Source of the DNA: CALEMW01 sp964343835
GTDB lineage: Bacteria > Krumholzibacteriota > Krumholzibacteriia > LZORAL124-64-63
Length of the DNA stretch: 64,000 nucleotides
Assembly: GCA_964343835.1 (NCBI GenBank)
Contig: CAYFKR010000007.1
Location: forward strand, 1-64,000
Direction of reading: 5' to 3'
Part shown: positions 52,101 through 59,604 of the stretch, in pieces
Numbering within the stretch: position 1 is the first letter of the stretch
How the letters are laid out: every line of letters starts with the position of its first letter
Position numbers and translations under genes: made by a program
Notes under the pieces: generated by a model
Seen by the model: only the letters and a program-made list of their open reading frames with translations
Databases searched by the model: none
What the model was told of the DNA's origin: nothing

Positions 52101-52151
52101 TTGGAGACGGCGTCTGAAACGGCGACCAGGAAGATGCTCCTCTTGAAGTAA
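46107..52151 (+). CDS. Giant secreted FG-GAP/VCBS-UnbV repeat protein
   Basis: 2014 aa: signal peptide (TAATLVAAVPAHAQW); three tandem modules, each with many FG-GAP/VCBS repeats carrying the calcium-loop DxDGDGDLDLY and the closing LFRNDG, ending in an ASPIC/UnbV domain (about 428-511, 1114-1198, 1828-1911; e.g. GYLSQHSHMLEFGLGAET, SGFLSQNSQTLHFGLGAA, SGFLSQGSLTVEFGLGAE), followed after modules 1 and 2 by fibronectin-like domains. The end (about 1928-2014) is FlgD-like, opening FPNPFNPSTTISFEL. Probably a surface or secreted Ca-stabilised adhesin-like protein; no enzyme motif seen. Confidence 0.86.
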   Translation: MQNGIRALRRRLPIFAAVLTAATLVAAVPAHAQWSDATLGPIGSTDPSRGLSWADYDGDGDLDLYVADNGANALLRNDGEDPLNPGDWLFVDVAASLGVDDSSRGSVGAWGDFDGDGDLDLYVANDSGANILYRNDGATFTDVTSGPEGSGLSTQSVAWVDFDRDGDLDLYLANRTVNILLRNDGQEPGDPDAWSFTDVGAATGTDSNRNSQGCAWADYDGDGDMDLYLVNFGTANMLLRNDPVDALDPWDPERIFTDVGVAMGVGDTGDGRGAAWGDFDGDLDLDIYLSNFGSANRLFRNDGGSFLEIASAAGLADTGNGRGLNWADIDNDGDLDLYLVNYDDGSNTADNVLWRNDGPDGGDPDSWMFTDVTDTLLADDGGQGASAAWGDYDRDGDLDVALANWDAAHSNRLFRNDHPDTNHFLHVALVGRSSNSFAVGARVRVVAGALEIARDLLSGEGYLSQHSHMLEFGLGAETFVDTLEISWPSGYVQSVAGLAVDQWMQFIEPGPDTPTMAGEPAYTVGTWNAIAWSDESGSGALEYQWQASLDGDFSTILHDSGWIVALQDTLFGLNDGDTVSYRVRARDFQQFTSRWSSPATSTQDAAPPASTTLDVDSPRGAVPFLQPYEAVDSGSGVAQVDLYYGFEDSLTYTFFDSKIDGSPFLFTVPDGPGRYFFRTIATDKLGHVEAAPDSFDTFVDVLPLEWVDIAPADGTGIANDGNGRGAAWGDYDGDGDPDLFLTNRPVWQTGADAENHLFSNDGTDGLGGWLFPDVSDPDMLDGQYSQGAAWGDYDGDGDLDLYQANMSVGAAAPNRLYRNDGGGEFTDVAPLFGVDEDGSGRTVSWVDYDGDGDLDLYLCNDGPNHLWRNDGEDPFAPGVWIFTDVAPTDGSGVGNDLYTMSCAWADFDGDGDQDVYLSNHDGGANALLRNDGGDVFTDVAWSWGVAHTGFGVGCAWGDYDGDGLLDLYVSNLGANTLYHRVPGSDSFEAATHESGDGLNDALYGAGVAWADYDNDGDLDLYLGNHWPESPDPSSPNRLFRNDGPHPVNMGHTLFTDVAPVGGYNIADDGSTNGVAWADFDGDGDLDLYLASMTGLPNRLFRNDTPDAAANHWLQIDLATRTANTTGIGAEVRAVVGGYSMMRRVDGGSGFLSQNSQTLHFGLGAATAVDTLEIRWPTGYVQTMLAVAGDQRLTVDEPGPDTPSFITVSGFALGDSSVVEWTNESASGAVAYRCELSDDPSFTNTLDTTGWITTQTHVFTGLANGFEGWYRVRARDLEGLVSTWSEPLTIVQDAELPSSSVLPVVIDFQGVPFDVSFTAADTVSGVASVDLYYAHQGGLPVLFATAGGDSTVIFDFPDGYGEYAFHTIAADSAGNVEAAPGVADQTVTVTPPQWVNIAPTDGSGAGNDGNTRGVAFTDFDGDGDHDIFISNRVVWDSPGESINRLLANDGPAGANPDSIVFTDVTTPPLDDDGYGQGVAWGDFDGDGDLDLYTSNMQVNQSYPAPNRLYRNDGGGVFTDIAPAAGVDDGGSGRSVSWVDFDKDGDLDLYLCNNGQNRLWRNDGQDVGNPDSWLFVDIAPADGSGVGDDQYTMGCAWGDFDNDTDLDLYLADYDGGTNRLLRNDGPSGDATYWVFTDVAAAMGVDDAGNGLGCSWGDFDGDGWLDLYLSNDGPNRLFRNVVGGGSQAGTEPDAKRDGGSQNFIDVAGFYDNGLADGQYGSGIAWGDYDNDGDLDFYLGAHWPDSGSEFAVNSLFRNDGPDTLNPDGWTFVNIAPSNGFNLGDGDNTNGVAWADVDDDGDLDLYLASMSGGQNKLFRNDAADSLGHNWLHLDLVSMHSNTAAIGARVTLFSAGRTMLREVDGGSGFLSQGSLTVEFGLGAETVADSIIVRWPDGPVQILTDVAANQRMTVTQTATGIDDPVDGPPLAFRLDGNFPNPFNPSTTISFELPRRERAVLRIYSVDGRLVRTLVNGVLPEGRHEIAWHGRDQRGARTASGVYFYRLETASETATRKMLLLK
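46230..51840 (+). repeat. Coding tandem repeats: short VCBS units and about 2.1-kb modules
   Basis: GACGGCGACGGCGACCTGGA-type units recur dozens of times in the 2014-aa gene, and a higher-order unit recurs with about 2.06 and 2.14 kb spacing (UnbV segments near 47390, 49450 and 51590). Such DNA is prone to recombination and misassembly. Confidence 0.8.
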
Positions 52152-52154
52152 GGC

Positions 52155-52222
52155 GGAAACAAAACAGGCCCGCCGGAATCGAAACTTCTCCTAATCGATT
52201 CCGGCGGGCCTGTTTTGTTTCC
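52155..52222 (+). terminator. Long 28-bp-arm hairpin with conserved loop (3' end element 2)
   Basis: Arms 52155-52182 and 52195-52222 are perfect inverted repeats (GGAAACAAAACAGGCCCGCC outer part) around a 12-nt loop AACTTCTCCTAA. It begins 3 nt after the TAA of the 2014-aa gene. The loop and inner stem match the element at 23315-23396 in the same orientation relative to the gene. The 3' arm ends TGTTTTGTTTCC, giving a U-rich termination region. Confidence 0.85.
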
Positions 52223-52308
52223 TGGAACGAAGATACTTGACCGCAAGATGTGCTAGTTGTCACTGTGTCAATATTATCCCATTCATCATGCTACTGATTG
52301 GAGGCGAT

Positions 52309-53016
52309 GTGATACGCAGCAGACTCCAGATCATTGTGTTTGTGTGTCTCACTTTTGTCGTTTCAAAGGCTGATACTGCTTCAGGGGCAAGCGGGCAGAT
52401 TGAAATATGGGACCTTGTTGGTGACCCACTTGTCTCTGCTGAGGATGTTCACTCATTGATGAACCTGGTACTTACGACGGATGTTTTTTCTCGAATTCAT
52501 GACTCATCCACCAAATCGGAGATCGGTGGAATCGGGGTCAACTATATAGCAAATCACTTTCACCCTGGATTTGAGAGTACTGGGGAGGGATATCACCTCG
52601 ATGTGTCGATTGAAGTCGTAACTTATGATTATGTCCTGAATCTAGATAATCGAAATTTCATTGAGACATGGGCGTTTGGGTTGCTGGGTATCCTCATTAA
52701 CAACGTTGAAAACAGTGAAGTAGTATCGGGGCGAATCATCGCCCGCTATCTCCTGACGACTCCGAATGGTGGATGCAGTGTATCCTCGGTCGTCGAATCT
52801 GTGGTCACTGGCGATATCGATAGACTTAGCAGAGAAGCCGCACTTTCGCTAGCAGCCGATAGGCTGGTATGGGATCTCGGATTCAGCTTGAATGACAAAC
52901 TGCGTTCTGAGTGCGGACAGGCACTTGGGCGCGAATTCAAAAAGCACGACCCTTCCGAGTATGGCCTCTACGTTGATCATTGGAGACAGCGTCTCACCCA
53001 ACCAGACCACAAATGA
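52309..53016 (+). CDS. AT-rich exported orphan protein
   Basis: About 235 aa with a signal peptide (IIVFVCLTFVVSKADTASG). The mature part has IEIWDLVGDPLVSAEDVHSL, YHLDVSIEVVTYDYVLNLD and RIIARYLLTTPNG; I do not recognise a family. GTG at 52309 is preferred because GGAGG is 4 nt upstream; ATG at 52288 is in frame. Codon use and composition are clearly more AT-rich than both neighbours, so this is a candidate transferred gene. Confidence 0.62.
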   Translation: MIRSRLQIIVFVCLTFVVSKADTASGASGQIEIWDLVGDPLVSAEDVHSLMNLVLTTDVFSRIHDSSTKSEIGGIGVNYIANHFHPGFESTGEGYHLDVSIEVVTYDYVLNLDNRNFIETWAFGLLGILINNVENSEVVSGRIIARYLLTTPNGGCSVSSVVESVVTGDIDRLSREAALSLAADRLVWDLGFSLNDKLRSECGQALGREFKKHDPSEYGLYVDHWRQRLTQPDHK

Positions 53017-53125
53017 ACTAGCTCAACCTACTGCCTCAAAGATAGTTAGCGACAGCATCCGTCTCATCCCCTTGCCCCCGGCGTAATCAGCACTCATCTT
53101 GGTGCTGCAAAGGGGGGGATTCCGA

Positions 53126-53632
53126 ATGCACGTCACCAATCTGGACGACGACGACCGCACCTGGGTCCGCGAGCGCACCGAACTGCTGTTCGGGGGTGAC
53201 GTGGTCGTGAGTCGCGACATCGTGCACGCGCCGGCCGATCTGCCGGGCTTCATCTGCACCGAGGGATCGGAGCGGGTGGGGCTGGCCACCTACAAGATCG
53301 ACGGCGAGGACTGCGAGCTGGTGACCCTGGACGCCCTCTGCCAGTGGTGCGGCGTGGGGACGGCCCTGCTCGAGGCCGTGGAGCACGCGGCCCTGGCCGC
53401 CGGCTGCACCCGCATCTGGCTGATCACCACCAACGACAACCTCGACGCCCTCCGCTTCTTCCAGCGCCGCGACTACGTCATCTCCGACGTCCGCTGCGAC
53501 AGCGTGGCGGCCATCCGGCAGCTCAAGCCCGACCTGCCCCTCCATGGCCACCTGGGCATCCCCATCCGCGACGAGATCGAGCTGGAGAAGCGCATCGCCG
53601 CTCCCGGACAGGGGTGGCGCATCGTCGAGTGA
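53126..53632 (+). CDS. GNAT-family N-acetyltransferase
   Basis: 168 aa: GNAT fold with beta-4/alpha-3 segment CELVTLDALCQWCGVGTALLEAVEHAA (landmarks ELVTLDALCQ and GVGTALLEAVEHAA, motif A with G-x-G), IWLITTNDNLDALRFFQRRDY (motif B) and a C-terminal IRDEIELEKRI. It transfers an acetyl group from acetyl-CoA to an unknown amine. It precedes the YfcC-type carrier by 18 bp. Confidence 0.85.
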   Translation: MHVTNLDDDDRTWVRERTELLFGGDVVVSRDIVHAPADLPGFICTEGSERVGLATYKIDGEDCELVTLDALCQWCGVGTALLEAVEHAALAAGCTRIWLITTNDNLDALRFFQRRDYVISDVRCDSVAAIRQLKPDLPLHGHLGIPIRDEIELEKRIAAPGQGWRIVE

Positions 53633-53650
53633 TGGGCTAGAGTGCCCTCC

Positions 53651-55093
53651 ATGTCGCGTCCCAAGCTCCGCATCCCCCATGTTTTCGTCCTGCTCGCCGG
53701 GGTCATCCTGCTCTGCTCGCTGGCCACGTTCGTGGTGCCTTCAGGGCAGTACGACCGCGAGACCGTGGACGTCGGCGGCCACGAGCGCACCCTCCTGGTG
53801 CCGGGCACCTACCGCTCCCTCGACAAGCACGTGACCTGGCGCGGCGTCCTGCTCGGGCAGGGCGAGGTGCCCGACGGCAAGGCCGCGCCCGTGGGCCTGC
53901 ACGGTTTCCTGACGGCCATTCCACGGGGGCTGGAGAAGCAGGCCGACATCATCTTCTTCATCTTCCTGGTGGGTGGGGTGTTCGGCATCCTGCAGCGCAC
54001 CGGCGTGATCACGGCCGGGTTGACGCGCATGCTGAAGGTCTTCGGCGGGTCGGGCCCCGTCCTCACCATCGTGCTGATGACCGTACTCGCCGCCGGCGGC
54101 TCCACCCTGGGCATGGGGGAGGAGTTCATCCCCCTGGTGCCGGTCTTCCTGCTGGTGAGCAAGCGGCTCGGGTACGACCGCGTGTTCGGCCTGGCGCTGG
54201 TGATCGTGGCGGCCCAGACGGGCTTCGCCGCGGCCACCACCAATCCCTTCACCGTGCTGGTGGCCCAGGGCATCGCCGAGGTGCCCCTGTACTCGGGCAT
54301 GGGGCTGCGGCTCGTGTTCTTCGTCTGCGCCCTGTCCCTGGCCCTGATCCACGTGCTGCGCTACGGCGCCCGCGTGAAGGCCGATCCTGGCCGCTCCCTC
54401 ATGGCCGGCGACGACTTCGACGTGGCCGAGCCGGAGGGCCTGGACGAGTTCGGCCCGCGCCACACGGCCATCCTGGTGGCCTGCACCGCCATCTTCGGCT
54501 TCATCCTCTACGCCACCACGCAGTACGGCTGGTGGATGGCGGACATGGGGGGCGGGTTCCTGCTCATGGGGCTGGTGGCGGCCATCGTGGGGCGGCTGCC
54601 GGTGAAGGACGCCGTGGCGGCCTTCGTGGACGGCATGCGCGACATGGTGGTGGCGGCGCTGGTGGTTGGCTTCGCCCGGGGCATCGAGGTGGTGCTGAGC
54701 GACGGCCGGATCATGGACACCGTGGTCCACGGCGCGGCCACCGTGCTGCAGCACGTGCCCCGCTACGTGGCTGCGGTGGGCATGCTGGGGTTCGAGTCCG
54801 TCCTGAACGTGCTGGTGCCCTCGGGCTCCGGCCAGGCGGCGGTGACGGTGCCGCTCATGGCGCCCCTGTCCGACATCATCGGCCTGTCGCGCCAGACCGC
54901 CGTGCTCGCCTTCACCTGCGGCGACGGCTTCTCCAACTCCATCATCCCCACCAGCGGCATCCTCATGTCCATGCTCGCCCTGGCGCGGATCCCCTACGGC
55001 ACCTGGCTGCGCTTCATGGTGCCGCTCTTCCTGCAGTTCATGGGGCTGTCGATCCTGTTCCTCGTGATCTCAGTGGCGATCGGCTATTCCTGA
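53651..55093 (+). CDS. YfcC-family (ArsB/NhaD-type) membrane carrier
   Basis: About 480 aa, 11-12 TM helices. It begins RPKLRIPHVFVLLAGVILLCSL followed by VVPSGQYDRE, the signature of the YfcC/DcuC-related basic amino-acid or dicarboxylate antiporter family, with GGSTLGMGEEFIPLVPVFLLVSKRLGYDRV (landmarks GGSTLGMGEEFIP and RLGYDRV), AAQTGFAAATTNPFTV and VPSGSGQAAVTVPLMAPLSD. Substrate unknown. The last 10 bp overlap the convergent DUF523 gene. Confidence 0.85.
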   Translation: MSRPKLRIPHVFVLLAGVILLCSLATFVVPSGQYDRETVDVGGHERTLLVPGTYRSLDKHVTWRGVLLGQGEVPDGKAAPVGLHGFLTAIPRGLEKQADIIFFIFLVGGVFGILQRTGVITAGLTRMLKVFGGSGPVLTIVLMTVLAAGGSTLGMGEEFIPLVPVFLLVSKRLGYDRVFGLALVIVAAQTGFAAATTNPFTVLVAQGIAEVPLYSGMGLRLVFFVCALSLALIHVLRYGARVKADPGRSLMAGDDFDVAEPEGLDEFGPRHTAILVACTAIFGFILYATTQYGWWMADMGGGFLLMGLVAAIVGRLPVKDAVAAFVDGMRDMVVAALVVGFARGIEVVLSDGRIMDTVVHGAATVLQHVPRYVAAVGMLGFESVLNVLVPSGSGQAAVTVPLMAPLSDIIGLSRQTAVLAFTCGDGFSNSIIPTSGILMSMLALARIPYGTWLRFMVPLFLQFMGLSILFLVISVAIGYS

Positions 55094-55617
55094 TCGCCCT
55101 CGCGCCGCGCCCTGCATCGGTCTGCGGCGACCAGGAACCTCTCCACCGCCGCCTCGTCCACCAGATCCTCGTCCTCCACCACCGGCACCTCCGGATGATC
55201 ACTCCGTAACGCCAAGGCCAGTAGTCCGTCGGCTCTAGTCGGCTCTGCGCCGCGCTCCGCGTGGAGGGCGGCCGTTCCCACGCCGCAGCTCGGCGAGCGT
55301 GCCTTCAGCACCACGCCGTCCAGCCCGTCGGCCAGGAGTCGGGCGAGGGTGTCGCGTACCCACGCGTTCACGCGGTCGGTCCAGTCCTCGCCGCTGTCCA
55401 CGCCGATCATGCGCGGGGCGGCGGCGTCGCCGAAGAGGTCCACGGGCTCGCGGGGGACGGGCATGCCCACGCCCGTCTCGGGGCAGACGGGAACCAGTTC
55501 GGCGCGGCTCGACAGGACGTCGGTCACGGCCGTGCAGGCCTTCAGCTTGCCGTCGTAGCGGACGTTCTCGCCCAGCAGGCAGGCGCTCACGGCGATGCGG
55601 ATGTCGTTGCTGGGCAT
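55084..55617 (-). CDS. DUF523 family protein
   Basis: 177 aa with the DUF523 signature: IAVSACLLGENVRYDGK (about 6-22), VPVCPETGVGMPVPREPV, and LKARSPSCGVG with a conserved Cys. Several conserved Cys suggest metal or sulfur chemistry, function unknown. ATG at 55617 follows AAGGAGACCTG, better than the in-frame ATG at 55650. Confidence 0.88.
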   Translation of the reverse strand: MPSNDIRIAVSACLLGENVRYDGKLKACTAVTDVLSSRAELVPVCPETGVGMPVPREPVDLFGDAAAPRMIGVDSGEDWTDRVNAWVRDTLARLLADGLDGVVLKARSPSCGVGTAALHAERGAEPTRADGLLALALRSDHPEVPVVEDEDLVDEAAVERFLVAADRCRARREGDQE

Positions 55618-55753
55618 CAGGTCTCCTTCCGGCGCGTTCCGGTGGAGCATAGGATCAGGAGGACGGGCCGTCGATGACGGGATTCGACGAAATCATTGCT
55701 GATGAAAGAAGTCGTCGTTATCGTCGAAGCACCCCTCAGCCACGGCGGTCACG

Positions 55754-56170
55754 ATGACGGCGATCAGCACGACGGCACGACGACGCACAGCGGGATCCCT
55801 CGTGATCCTGCTCTACGTGTGCCTGTCGGCGACGTCGTTGCTCGCGGCCATTCCCATGGCTGAAGCCGGCTGCGCCTGCGACGGCGGCGACGGCTGCTGC
55901 GGCGCCTCCTGCTGTTCGACCGACGAGCACTCCTGCTGCGGCGGCGGCGCTGAAGACGACTACGACGGCCCCCGCCTCGACCCAGCCTGCTCCTGCGGCC
56001 ACGACCATGCCCCCGGCGCCGTGTCGTGCTTCTCGTCGGACCTCCATCTGGCGGCGGGGAGCCTGACGGCTGCCCGTACGGATCTCGATTGCGGCACCCT
56101 AGCCGGCGGCTCCGCCGACCGTCCCGGCGGCGACCACGACCATCCCGACCACGTCCCGAAATCCTCCTGA
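55754..56170 (+). CDS. Cys/His-rich exported protein, candidate metal chaperone
   Basis: 138 aa: hydrophobic signal (VILLYVCLSATSLLAAIP), then a dense Cys cluster (GCACDGGDGCCGASCCSTD, EHSCCGGG), CSCGHDHAPG and a C-terminal DHDHPDH tail. The pattern suits binding of Cu, Zn or similar soft metals in the periplasm. It is 83 bp upstream of, and in the same direction as, the OprC-type copper receptor, so copper handling is a natural inference. No ribosome site of good quality precedes the ATG; start uncertain. Confidence 0.6.
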   Translation: MTAISTTARRRTAGSLVILLYVCLSATSLLAAIPMAEAGCACDGGDGCCGASCCSTDEHSCCGGGAEDDYDGPRLDPACSCGHDHAPGAVSCFSSDLHLAAGSLTAARTDLDCGTLAGGSADRPGGDHDHPDHVPKSS

Positions 56171-56253
56171 CAGGACCTGCAACCATGACGGCGACGATGG
56201 CCCCGACGGCCGCCGCGCCGTCGCGCACGCATCCCTTTCAGGAAGGATCGAAC

Positions 56254-58104
56254 GTGACGACCCGAATTGCCGGAGCGGCGCTGCTCGCGCTGCTCGCTCT
56301 CGCCCTTTCGGCCGCGGCCGAGACCGTCGCCGAGGCCGACACCCTCGTGGTGACCGGGGACCGCCCCGTGGTGGGCGCCGACGCCCTGGCCCCCGACGTC
56401 GACCTCGCGGCCTCCCTGGCCCGCTCTCCCTTCGCCCTGATCCGCAAGGGCGCGTCGGCCTGCGCCGACCTCTACGCCGACGGCTTCAAGCGCGGCGACA
56501 TCGTCTTCACCATCGACGGCGAGCGCCACACCACCGCCTGCCCCAACCGCATGGACACCCGCGTGGGTCAGGTGGACCTGTCGGAGGTGGCGCGCGTGGA
56601 ACTGGACCGCACTGCCGGCGGCCTGCAGTCGGGCCTGGGCGGGCGGTTGGCCTTCACTCGCCGTCCGCCGTCCGTGGAGGGGCGCGTGACCGGCCGCATG
56701 GACTGGGCCGGCGGCGACTCCGACGAGCTGGACGCCGGCCTGACCGTGGAGGGAGGCTCCAACCGCGTGGCGGCCCGCTGGCGCCGTCTCGGCCCCTGGA
56801 CCGACGCCGACGGCGGCACCTTCGTCGACCGCTACGGCTTCGCCGAGACCCCGGACGGCGAGGTGCTGGAGGTGCGCGCCGACCGCGCCTGGGACGGCGG
56901 CGACGCGGCCCTGGGCTGGGAGACCTCCACCGACCTGCTCTTCCCGTACCTGCTGATGGATGAGCGCGAGAACGACCACCTGCGGGCGTCGGTGTCGGTG
57001 AAGGGCCATCGCGTGTACGTGAACCGCAACGAGCACCTCATGGACAACGGGCTGCGCGCCAGCTTCGCCATGACCGACATGGTCACCGACGCCACGAACA
57101 CCATGGCCGGCGTCACGGGCGACCACTGGGAGCTCTACGTGCGCAACTGGGACGCGGAGAACCGCATCACGCCCCAGGCCGCCCCCGCCATGGCCATCGA
57201 CAACCACATGCTGCCGGACGTCACCCGGGTCTTCGCCCAGGCCAGGCGCTCCCTGGGCGTCGGTCCCGTGGACGTGGACCTGCGCCTCGGCGCGGCCCGC
57301 ACCTCGGTGGGCGACGGGAGCGTGGCGTCCATGTACGAGGCCATCCACGCCGGCGCGTCCACCGAGCGCTGGTCGGTGCCCTTCGGCGTCACGGCGTCGC
57401 GGCGGATCGACGTGGGGGAGGCGTCGGTGCTGAGCTTCGGGGGCGAGGTGGCGTCGGATCCGCCGTCCATCGAGCAGATGTTCATCGCCGTGGACAAGCC
57501 CGGAACCAAGCCCACCTGGCTGGGCAACCCCGAGCTCTCCGACCCCGTCCGGGCCACTGCCCGTGTCGGCCTGGTGGGAGAGCGCGTGCGGGTCGAGGCC
57601 TTCGCCACCAGGGTCACGGACTATCCGTATCTGGCGCGGGTCATGGGCGACGGCGGCGCCTACCAGACCTACAAGGGCGTCGACGCCGTCCTGGCCGGGG
57701 CGCACCTAGCTGTGGAGGGCGAGTTCGTGTCCACGTCGCTGGCGTGGAACCGGGGCGGCAAGGTGGACGACGGTCCGCTGGCCGAGGTCCGGCCCCTGAT
57801 GCTGACCGTCGCGGCCCGCACGCCGGAGTCCAACGGGATCCGGGGTCGGATGCTCTTCCAGCACGCCTCGGCCCAGGATCGCGTGGACGACGCCCTCGGC
57901 GAAACGCCCACCGCCGCCTGGGACCGTCTCGACCTGGGCGCCGACTGGGAGCGCGACGGCCTGCGCGTGGCCCTGACGGTGGAGAACGTGACGGACGAGG
58001 CCTACGCCCGTCACCTCTCGTACCTGCGCAACCCGTTCTCGGCCGGCATTCCGGTGACCGAGCCGGGGCGGACGGTGCGGCTCTCCGCATCGTTCACCCG
58101 GTAG
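56254..58104 (+). CDS. TonB-dependent copper receptor (OprC/NosA type)
   Basis: About 616 aa: signal peptide, TonB-box-like DTLVVTG near the mature N-terminus, plug domain (about 35-140) with FKRGDIVFTIDGERHTT and CPNRMDTRVGQVDL, then a barrel ending GRTVRLSASFTR. CxxxM (Cys96-Met100 in CPNRM) plus HxM (His261-Met263 in EHLMD) matches the Cu-binding ligand set of Pseudomonas OprC. Function: high-affinity copper uptake across the outer membrane. GTG 56254 (preceded by GGAAGGA) is preferred to ATG 56185. Confidence 0.83.
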   Translation: MTTRIAGAALLALLALALSAAAETVAEADTLVVTGDRPVVGADALAPDVDLAASLARSPFALIRKGASACADLYADGFKRGDIVFTIDGERHTTACPNRMDTRVGQVDLSEVARVELDRTAGGLQSGLGGRLAFTRRPPSVEGRVTGRMDWAGGDSDELDAGLTVEGGSNRVAARWRRLGPWTDADGGTFVDRYGFAETPDGEVLEVRADRAWDGGDAALGWETSTDLLFPYLLMDERENDHLRASVSVKGHRVYVNRNEHLMDNGLRASFAMTDMVTDATNTMAGVTGDHWELYVRNWDAENRITPQAAPAMAIDNHMLPDVTRVFAQARRSLGVGPVDVDLRLGAARTSVGDGSVASMYEAIHAGASTERWSVPFGVTASRRIDVGEASVLSFGGEVASDPPSIEQMFIAVDKPGTKPTWLGNPELSDPVRATARVGLVGERVRVEAFATRVTDYPYLARVMGDGGAYQTYKGVDAVLAGAHLAVEGEFVSTSLAWNRGGKVDDGPLAEVRPLMLTVAARTPESNGIRGRMLFQHASAQDRVDDALGETPTAAWDRLDLGADWERDGLRVALTVENVTDEAYARHLSYLRNPFSAGIPVTEPGRTVRLSASFTR

Positions 58105-58111
58105 ACGGAAA

Positions 58112-58143
58112 AGGGGGACCGCCGATCCATCGGCGGTCCCCCT
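58112..58143. terminator. Bidirectional terminator
   Basis: AGGGGGACCGCCGAT (58112-58126) pairs perfectly with 58129-58143 around CC, preceded by AAAA, between the receptor and the convergent M56-TonB gene. The A-run supplies a U tract on the minus strand. Confidence 0.85.
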
Positions 58144-58167
58144 CGCACGAGCTCGAGGTGGCCGGTC

Positions 58168-59604
58168 CTAATCGAGCTCGAACCGGAACGGCACCGACAT
58201 CTGCGTCTTGACGGGTCGGCCGTCCTTGGTGGCGGGCTCGAAACGGCACTGCTTCAGGGCCTTGATGGCCGCCTTCACCAGCCGCTTGTCCTCCACGCCG
58301 TTCTTCACGCCCGTCTTGAGGATCTTCACGGGCACGCCCTTCTCGTCGATCACCGCGACGACCACGATCGTGCCGTGGGACCCGTCGTCGATGGCTCCCT
58401 GCGGAAACTCCGGCTCCACGAACTTCACGAGCTTGGCCTGCACGTCCGGCTTCTCCAGCTTCGGCGGCATGGCCTCCTGGCGGGCCTTCTGCTTCGCCTT
58501 CTTCGCCGGGTCGTCGTCCGCCACGTCGGCAACCGGGGCGACCGGCGCGGCGGGCGCCAGGCCCGGGGCCTCGTCGGTGGGCATCAGGGGCTCGGCCTCG
58601 GGCGCGGGCACGGGCTCGGCGACGTCGGCGGGCGGCGCGGGTTCGACGGGCGGTGCGGGCGGGGCTTCCGGCGCCGGCACGGCCAGCAGCGTCCCCGCGC
58701 TCACGGCGAGCACGGCGACGACGATCATCAGGCGAATGCGGTTCATGGACGGTGACCTCCTGTTCCGGGTGAGGCGCCGCAGTCGACGGCGCAGGGGAAC
58801 GCGTCCACCGGCCAGGGACGCGGACAGGACGACGCGCTGGTCGTCCAGGGCGATGCGGAGGGAGCGGGCCAGGGCATCGGCCAGGCGCTCGCCGTCCGCG
58901 GGATCGGGGGCGGCCGCCTCGTCGCAGGCGTACTCCGCGGTGTCTTCGAGGTGACGCAGGGCCCACCAGGCGCCGGGGTGCCACCAGACCAGGGCGCGCA
59001 GAGCCCGCGCGGCGGCCATGCGCAGCGGGTCGCGGCGCAGGCGATGGGCGTTCTCGTGGCGCAGGACCGCCCTCAGCTCGGGGGCGGGCAACCCATCGGC
59101 CAGGGTCGCGGGCATCAGGATCACCGGTCGCCACCAGCCGGCCACGGCGGGCAGGGCCATCTCGTCGGAGACGCGGAGACGGTCGTGGTCCAGGCCCAGC
59201 TCGTCGGCCAGGGCGGGCAGCCGCCCCGTGCAGGCTCGGGACCGGCGCTTGAGCAGGGTGGCCGAGCGGATGTTCAGGACGAGTCGGCCCAGCATCAGCA
59301 CGGCGCCGGCGGTCCAGAGCACTGCCAGCACGGTCTCCGCGTCCACCCCGCCCGACGCGGTCGCCGCAGAGGCCGTCGGCAGCAGCCCCGGCCAGTCCAC
59401 GGCGAGGGACACCGCGTCGAGGGTCCGCTCCGGAAGCACCCGCGTGGCGAGCCAGCCGGCGGGCACGCAGAGCTGCAGCAATCCCAGCCACCACAGCCGG
59501 TGCTGCAGCGTGGCGGGGGCGTGGCGCAGGCCGCGGATCGTCAGGGCCAGCACGGCCAGCACGGCGCCGGTGCGCAACACGTGAATCAGCACGTCGTGGG
59601 TCAT
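58168..59604 (-). CDS. M56 (BlaR1/MecR1-type) metallopeptidase fused to TonB C-terminal domain
   Basis: 478 aa. Residues 1-285: membrane peptidase with TM helices (about 5-25, 35-55, 90-110) and zinc motif HENAH (183-187) followed by the third-ligand region EYACDEA (Glu224). Then a TM helix (about 290-309), a Pro/Ala/Glu-rich linker (310-375) typical of TonB and a TonB-like domain (about 395-478: VEPEFPQGAIDDG, GTIVVVAVIDEKG, RFEPATKDGRPV). M56 proteins cleave BlaI-type repressors after sensing a signal; a fused TonB tail suggests a link to envelope energy transduction. ATG overlaps the BlaI stop (ATGA). Confidence 0.85.
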   Translation of the reverse strand: MTHDVLIHVLRTGAVLAVLALTIRGLRHAPATLQHRLWWLGLLQLCVPAGWLATRVLPERTLDAVSLAVDWPGLLPTASAATASGGVDAETVLAVLWTAGAVLMLGRLVLNIRSATLLKRRSRACTGRLPALADELGLDHDRLRVSDEMALPAVAGWWRPVILMPATLADGLPAPELRAVLRHENAHRLRRDPLRMAAARALRALVWWHPGAWWALRHLEDTAEYACDEAAAPDPADGERLADALARSLRIALDDQRVVLSASLAGGRVPLRRRLRRLTRNRRSPSMNRIRLMIVVAVLAVSAGTLLAVPAPEAPPAPPVEPAPPADVAEPVPAPEAEPLMPTDEAPGLAPAAPVAPVADVADDDPAKKAKQKARQEAMPPKLEKPDVQAKLVKFVEPEFPQGAIDDGSHGTIVVVAVIDEKGVPVKILKTGVKNGVEDKRLVKAAIKALKQCRFEPATKDGRPVKTQMSVPFRFELD

